From: a virus
Strand: one strand, 5' to 3'
DNA: 23,807 nt
IMG/VR virus record: IMGVR_UViG_3300020445_000077
Coordinates: 1-23,807 of that record
Shown piece by piece: positions 20,405-23,807 of the stretch (position 1 is the first letter of the stretch; each line of letters opens with the position of its first letter). Both the position numbers and the translations under genes were made by a program. Under the pieces are notes generated by a model, which was not told the origin of the DNA, did no database searches, and saw only the letters and a program-made list of their open reading frames with translations.

Positions 20405-22036
20405 ATGGTTGATATTAAAGTATCTGCAGAACTCATGGGTTACACCATGGAAGAACAGATGACAATCCTAAAGCACGTTGATAGAGAGTCAGCAGCTCCC
20501 TCGAAACGTATGCAGGAGACAGTTGATAAGATCACTAAGATCATTGACGAGTCACCTATCCAAGAAGTCTTCGAAGGGTATGGTGGGTTTCCGATAGAGA
20601 AGGAAGCGATCAATAAGAGTAAACGCAAGTCACCTGATGACCGTAACATAGGTAGAGTAATCTCACCTGGTGGACAGTCTATGGTTATTACTGGTCGTAA
20701 AAGTGATGGTCGTTACATTGTAGTAGGTAAGAAAGGAGAGAAGACTGCTAAGTATGCAGAGGATATTGGTGTCCAAGAGTCCATTGATATTGAGGACTTA
20801 CATCAGTCTATGTTAGAAGCTATGACTGTTACTAACGCTGATAAAAAGGGCAACACACCTGCATGGCAGAACTATAAGAAAGGCATGAAGAACAAGCAAG
20901 GCAAGCCAGTATATAAGGCTGCTGATCATGTCAAAGAAGATACCATTAATGAGATTTCTGCTGACCTCGCACTGAAAGCATCTAAGAAAGCAGATGTAGA
21001 GAGAGGAAAGGCAGCAGCAGCAGGTGATAAAGAGAAGGCAAAGTCTAAAGCAGGACAAGCATCTCGTTTATATGCTGCACAGAAAAAGAAAAGACTTGGT
21101 GAAGAGACTATCGATGATCTTATAGAGAGATTCATTGACCTAGATGATGACTACATAGATGAAATTAGTTTCGAAGACCTCGAAGCGATGTGTATAGAAG
21201 CATTAGAAGAGCTAGATGAAGTTTCACTTAATGAAGCACTCGAAGCCATAGATGGTATAGAGTTGTTGACGGAAGCACCATCAAAGCATTCTGCAATGCC
21301 TAATATTGCTGTACAAGCACCCCAGAAAAAACCTGAGAGAGATGCAGGTTCATTAGCTCGTAAGAAATTACTGTCTAAGTCATCTGACTCTGGTCCTTCT
21401 CGTTCAGATAAGGTTAAGTCAGCACTTAAGAGTGCTGGTTCTGCTGTCAAGAAGGGGTTAGGTAAGGCAGGTGAAGCAGCAGGTAATGTTGCTAAGAAGG
21501 TACCATACAAAGCAGGTCAAGCCGCAGGTCATGCAAAAAATGTTGCTGATAAGGTAGGTAGTGCTGCTAAGAAGGTAGGAAGTGCTTTAAGTAAGGCAGG
21601 GTCAGACGCTAAGGCAGGGTATGCATCAACTCGCAAGAAGCCAGGCGTATCAGATTCAGCTAGACCTGATAAGAAACCAGGTGTATCAGATTCAGCTAAA
21701 CCTAAGTCTAGTGCAGGTGGTGGAAGTTCTAGTGGTTCAGGTGGAAGAGGACAAATCAAACAGTCCTTCTCTAAGTCGAACTCATCTTCATCAGAAACAT
21801 CAAGTTCATCATCAAGTACAACAAGTAGTTCATCATCAAGTAGTTCCTCAGGATCAAAACCAGCAGGAGCACCAGCAGGAGGATCAAAACCTGCAGGATC
21901 AGGTATTGGTGGTAAGCTAAAGCGTGGTATCAAAAAGGTAGTTGGCAAAGTGGCTCGTGGTGTCTCCAGTGGAGCAGACCGTGTTGCAAATCGCATGGGT
22001 GAGAGTTATGATTGGCGTAAAGAAATGGGGATTTAG
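20405..22036 (+). CDS. Basic, low-complexity Lys/Ala/Ser-rich protein (histone H1-like tail)
   Basis: A 543-residue protein in three parts. Residues 1-140 look folded, with a small beta domain (IGRVISPGGQSMVITGRKSD). Residues about 140-300 alternate basic (KASKKADVERGKAAAAGDKE) and acidic segments (DDLIERFIDLDDDYIDEIS). After SLNEALEAIDGIELLTEAP the rest is low complexity: KSAGSAVKKGLGKAGEAAG-type lysine/alanine repeats, two KKPGVSDSA repeats (coding 21635-21667 and 21671-21703), and a long serine/threonine run (about 21776-21856). It ends with a basic helix and ESYDWRKEMGI. LTE|A and several LxE sites resemble prohead-protease targets. A DNA-binding scaffold or internal head protein is plausible; not proven. 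Ribosome site weak. Confidence 0.65.
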   Translation: MVDIKVSAELMGYTMEEQMTILKHVDRESAAPSKRMQETVDKITKIIDESPIQEVFEGYGGFPIEKEAINKSKRKSPDDRNIGRVISPGGQSMVITGRKSDGRYIVVGKKGEKTAKYAEDIGVQESIDIEDLHQSMLEAMTVTNADKKGNTPAWQNYKKGMKNKQGKPVYKAADHVKEDTINEISADLALKASKKADVERGKAAAAGDKEKAKSKAGQASRLYAAQKKKRLGEETIDDLIERFIDLDDDYIDEISFEDLEAMCIEALEELDEVSLNEALEAIDGIELLTEAPSKHSAMPNIAVQAPQKKPERDAGSLARKKLLSKSSDSGPSRSDKVKSALKSAGSAVKKGLGKAGEAAGNVAKKVPYKAGQAAGHAKNVADKVGSAAKKVGSALSKAGSDAKAGYASTRKKPGVSDSARPDKKPGVSDSAKPKSSAGGGSSSGSGGRGQIKQSFSKSNSSSSETSSSSSSTTSSSSSSSSSGSKPAGAPAGGSKPAGSGIGGKLKRGIKKVVGKVARGVSSGADRVANRMGESYDWRKEMGI

Positions 22037-22038
22037 TA

Positions 22039-22539
22039 ATGACATCCAAAGCACAACAGACATTATTAAATAAGAATGATAGACGTGACAAAGACAGTCA
22101 ACATCCCATCATGAAGGGTGGGACCAAAGTAAAGAAAGGTATCACGATTAATCCAAAGAAGGAGGATCTTATGTCAGAGAAATTAGATCCCGTCGGTAAA
22201 GAGGATTCAGACATCAACAACGACGGTAAAGCAAACCGCAAAGATGACAAGTACCTAAAGTATAGAAGGAAGGTACGCTCTTCAGTCATCAAGCGAAGAG
22301 ATCATTTACAAAAAGAAGCACTACAACTAGCAAAGTCTGGTGTCCCTGATGGGTATGATGCTAGAGTAGATATAGAAATAGAAGAAATAGAAGAGGTAGC
22401 CGTAACAGGTGCTGCTCTTCCTGCATCTGTAGGTTCTACTGCTCACAGTAAGACAGATAAAGCAAAAGAGAATCTCAAGAAGAAGATGCTCCAAGCAACT
22501 GCTGAGTATGATAAGAAGAAGAAGGAGGGAAGACGATGA
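22039..22539 (+). CDS. Basic protein with EF-hand-like DINNDGK loop
   Basis: A 166-residue lysine-rich protein with GGGGA before its ATG. The middle carries EKLDPVGKEDSDINNDGKAN followed by RKDDKYLKYRR, a calcium-loop-like DxNxDG pattern that I recall in several cyanophage structural-type proteins. The N-terminus is basic (QHPIMKGGTKVKKGITINPK). The C-terminus has a short acidic beta part (ARVDIEIEEIEEVAV) and a lysine-rich helix (KAKENLKKKMLQATAEYDKK). It follows the basic 20405 gene and overlaps the next start by ATGA, so the three make a coherent group of basic, possibly DNA- or head-associated proteins. Function unknown. Confidence 0.65.
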   Translation: MTSKAQQTLLNKNDRRDKDSQHPIMKGGTKVKKGITINPKKEDLMSEKLDPVGKEDSDINNDGKANRKDDKYLKYRRKVRSSVIKRRDHLQKEALQLAKSGVPDGYDARVDIEIEEIEEVAVTGAALPASVGSTAHSKTDKAKENLKKKMLQATAEYDKKKKEGRR

Positions 22540-22775
22540 AACTCCTGGAGTGGGATAACTCTGAACAAGCAGCCAAACTCAAGCGTTATGATGCAGAGAA
22601 GGTCAAGGCTAAAGAAACTTTGTACAAGTCTAAGCATGGACCTAAAAGGTACAAGGAATTTATGAAGAAGGATGCTGAGGCTAAGGATAAACCTATCAAG
22701 AACCCTAAAGGTGTGAGAGCATTACATAAAGGTAAGTGGGGTTACATGAAGAACAGGAAGTTTACTTCAGACTGA
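22536..22775 (+). CDS. 79-residue very basic protein
   Basis: A small, highly basic protein (MKLLEWDNSEQAAKLKRYDA, then KSKHGPKRYKEFMKKDAEAK, ending LHKGKWGYMKNRKFTSD). Over a quarter of residues are lysine or arginine. It has a GGAGG site (22525-22529) seven bases ahead and overlaps the stop of the previous gene (ATGA), and its own stop overlaps the next ATG (TGATG). Nucleic-acid binding is likely from charge alone. Family unknown. Confidence 0.65.
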   Translation: MKLLEWDNSEQAAKLKRYDAEKVKAKETLYKSKHGPKRYKEFMKKDAEAKDKPIKNPKGVRALHKGKWGYMKNRKFTSD

Positions 22776-22990
22776 TGCCCAAGAAACCATTACATAGATT
22801 GCCACTGGACAGTTGGTTCGATGATGTTCCTCATCCCTATGATACATGGCCAGTAGCAAAAGATTTAGACTTGGATGAACATATACCATACCCTTATGAT
22901 GGGGTTGTAGAAGAAACTATACATGAGAAGATGTATAGATTGGCAACCAAGAATAATAGAATAGGTGGGTCGGAAGCATATATAGAATAG
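22775..22990 (+). CDS. 71-residue protein with repeated PYD motifs
   Basis: Start at ATG 22775, which overlaps the previous stop, rather than the upstream in-frame ATG 22736 inside that gene. The protein has two short repeats of the form P(H/Y)PYD: DDVPHPYDTWPVAKD and HIPYPYDGVVEE. The second half is helical and charged (TIHEKMYRLATKNNRIGG). No membrane segment or cysteine. Unknown function; probably co-expressed with the basic proteins before it. Confidence 0.6.
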   Translation: MPKKPLHRLPLDSWFDDVPHPYDTWPVAKDLDLDEHIPYPYDGVVEETIHEKMYRLATKNNRIGGSEAYIE

Positions 22991-23006
22991 TTAATAATTT
23001 TGTATC

Positions 23007-23201
23007 ATGTTATCTTTTTTACTCCCACTAGCATCAAAAATCATTTCAGATGCTGTAGATAAGATCCCCGAAGACGCAGAGCTCGGTGAGAAACTTATAG
23101 ATATATGCCTTAAGATCATTGGTAAAGCAGTCAAACTTACAAAGACTGATGCTGATGATAAGTTGTTTGCTCAAGTAGAGAAAGCAATCAAGGCTCGTTA
23201 A
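23007..23201 (+). CDS. 64-residue small protein with hydrophobic N-terminus
   Basis: A 64-residue protein beginning MLSFLLPLASKIISDAVDKI, an amphipathic or weakly membrane-binding helix, then a conserved-looking helix (AELGEKLIDICLKIIGKAV) and a charged end (KLFAQVEKAIKAR). I recall similarly short proteins with this opening in T4-like cyanophages. The leader has no good Shine-Dalgarno. The stop is followed within three bases by a late promoter, so this is the end of the module that began at 17329. Function unknown. Confidence 0.6.
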   Translation: MLSFLLPLASKIISDAVDKIPEDAELGEKLIDICLKIIGKAVKLTKTDADDKLFAQVEKAIKAR

Positions 23202-23203
23202 AT

Positions 23204-23215
23204 TATAAATAAATA
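23204..23215 (+). promoter_or_regulatory. Late promoter TATAAATA with overlapping second AATAAATA
   Basis: TATAAATA (23204-23211) is an exact late core and AATAAATA (23208-23215) overlaps it in the same direction. Starts near 23217 and 23221 would give a leader of about 30 bases with GAGGA before the ATG at 23249. Confidence 0.7.
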
Positions 23216-23248
23216 ATAGGATACCAACAACTTTTCAGAGGAATTACA

Positions 23249-23807
23249 ATGTCTGTCGTAGGAAAAATAGACGCAGCTGCATTCTCTAACACAATTGGAG
23301 TCACTAATGGTGATGCTACTGTGTCTAAGAATGCGGGAGATGAAGTTACTGTGGGTGACGTGCTAGAGATTAGTAGCGTTGCATATATTGTTAAGCAAGT
23401 AACAAGTACAACTGCAATCGAACTGCATAAGAACTATGCAGGATCAACAGCAACTGTTGCTGCTGCTAGTGTAATTAAAAGGACACCGCCAAAGGCAGTG
23501 GCTGAGTACGTTATACTTGGAGGAGACTCTAACTCATATGAATTAGTGTTTGTAGATACAACTGAAGATAGCATCGCATCTAACAAGACTCGTGGCATCT
23601 CAGGACCAGGTTGGTGGCAGTATCGTACATACCAAACACACAATGGTGACACCAAGCATAAAGCTGAGTGCATCGTACCTCTTAAAGTTGCAGTTGGAAC
23701 TTCTGGTGACCAAGCAGACGAGACAGTCGTTGCTGACGTACTTGAGACAATTACTGTTGGTACACAACCTGCTAACTCCACCTCATCTTCTGGTGCTGGA
23801 ACATTCG
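23249..23807 (+). CDS. Probable virion structural protein, N-terminal part (3' end outside window)
   Basis: A frame open from ATG 23249 to the window edge (186 complete codons, no stop). GAGGA (23238-23242) and a late promoter precede it, so it is a late gene. It begins MSVVGKIDAAAFSNTIGVTN and continues with a beta-rich, glycine/threonine-rich sequence (VGDVLEISSVAYIVKQVTS). Later come TRGISGPGWWQYRTYQTHNG and a serine/glycine-rich stretch. The opening resembles a family of abundant structural proteins of T4-like cyanophages, from memory and not checked. It is read as a virion protein on that basis and on its promoter; exact location in the particle is unknown. Confidence 0.75.
   Translation, partial: MSVVGKIDAAAFSNTIGVTNGDATVSKNAGDEVTVGDVLEISSVAYIVKQVTSTTAIELHKNYAGSTATVAAASVIKRTPPKAVAEYVILGGDSNSYELVFVDTTEDSIASNKTRGISGPGWWQYRTYQTHNGDTKHKAECIVPLKVAVGTSGDQADETVVADVLETITVGTQPANSTSSSGAGTF

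Noticed and set aside
21635-21703. Direct DNA repeat with 37-base period, possible tandem or CRISPR-like repeat
   Set aside because: Only two copies, in frame, both coding KKPGVSDSA; it is a protein repeat.
21529-21996. Minus-strand frame opposite the low-complexity region of the 20405 gene
   Set aside because: An antisense artefact of lysine/alanine/serine codon repeats.
1-23807. tRNA genes, photosynthesis genes, integrase, insertion sequences, CRISPR array
   Set aside because: None seen on reading both strands; gaps between genes are too short for most of these.

Overview
The window is a 23.8 kb piece of the genome of a T4-like myovirus, most probably a marine cyanophage (Synechococcus or Prochlorococcus host). 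It carries the T4 replication and recombination core: clamp loader gp44 and gp62, the RegA translational repressor, DNA polymerase gp43, UvsX and helicase gp41. Around these sit accessory genes typical of marine T4-likes: Hsp20, a MazG-type pyrophosphohydrolase, two 2OG-Fe(II) oxygenases, a D12-class adenine methyltransferase and a NodU-type carbamoyltransferase. Late promoters of the form NATAAATA recur. Genes are packed with ATGA and TAATG stop/start overlaps. I see no photosynthesis gene, tRNA, integrase, transposon or CRISPR array, so the host assignment rests on gene content only.

Layout. (1) 1-4196, plus strand: one overlapping operon, gp44 (5' end missing), 2OG oxygenase, Dam-like methylase, gp62, RegA, carbamoyltransferase. 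The oxygenase and methylase are wedged between the two clamp-loader subunits. (2) 4188-6538: after a late-promoter-like site, five small membrane, coiled-coil or proline-rich proteins of unknown role. (3) 6540-6883: a late promoter, a structured leader, a 55-residue protein and a strong hairpin terminator shared with the converging minus-strand unit. (4) 6881-8708, minus strand: three genes for exported proteins; the last has no usual start codon near its signal peptide. (5) 8709-8874: divergent late promoters. (6) 8875-9897: Hsp20, a small membrane protein, then a sigma70-like promoter, a 92-residue protein and a terminator. (7) 9909-17305: small genes, then gp43, uvsX, a P4H-type oxygenase, gp41, mazG and four very small genes, ended by a terminator. 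(8) 17329-23201: a late-looking module containing a possible PD-(D/E)XK nuclease-like protein, a protein with the nucleotidyltransferase (ligase) motifs, an HxGH-type adenylyltransferase, a very basic low-complexity protein and small basic proteins. (9) 23249 to the end: a late promoter and the start of a probable virion protein.

How it fits together. Regions 1 and 7 form the replisome and its regulator. MazG, the methylase and the oxygenases probably adjust host nucleotide signalling or modify macromolecules. The 4220-8708 genes look aimed at membrane or periplasm, or at the virion. The most interesting part is 17297-20380. There a late promoter is nested in the terminator of the replication operon, and it drives three consecutive genes that all look like nucleic-acid or nucleotide enzymes, followed by basic proteins with possible prohead-protease sites. 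I propose, as inference only, a late and possibly head-packaged nucleic-acid processing set.
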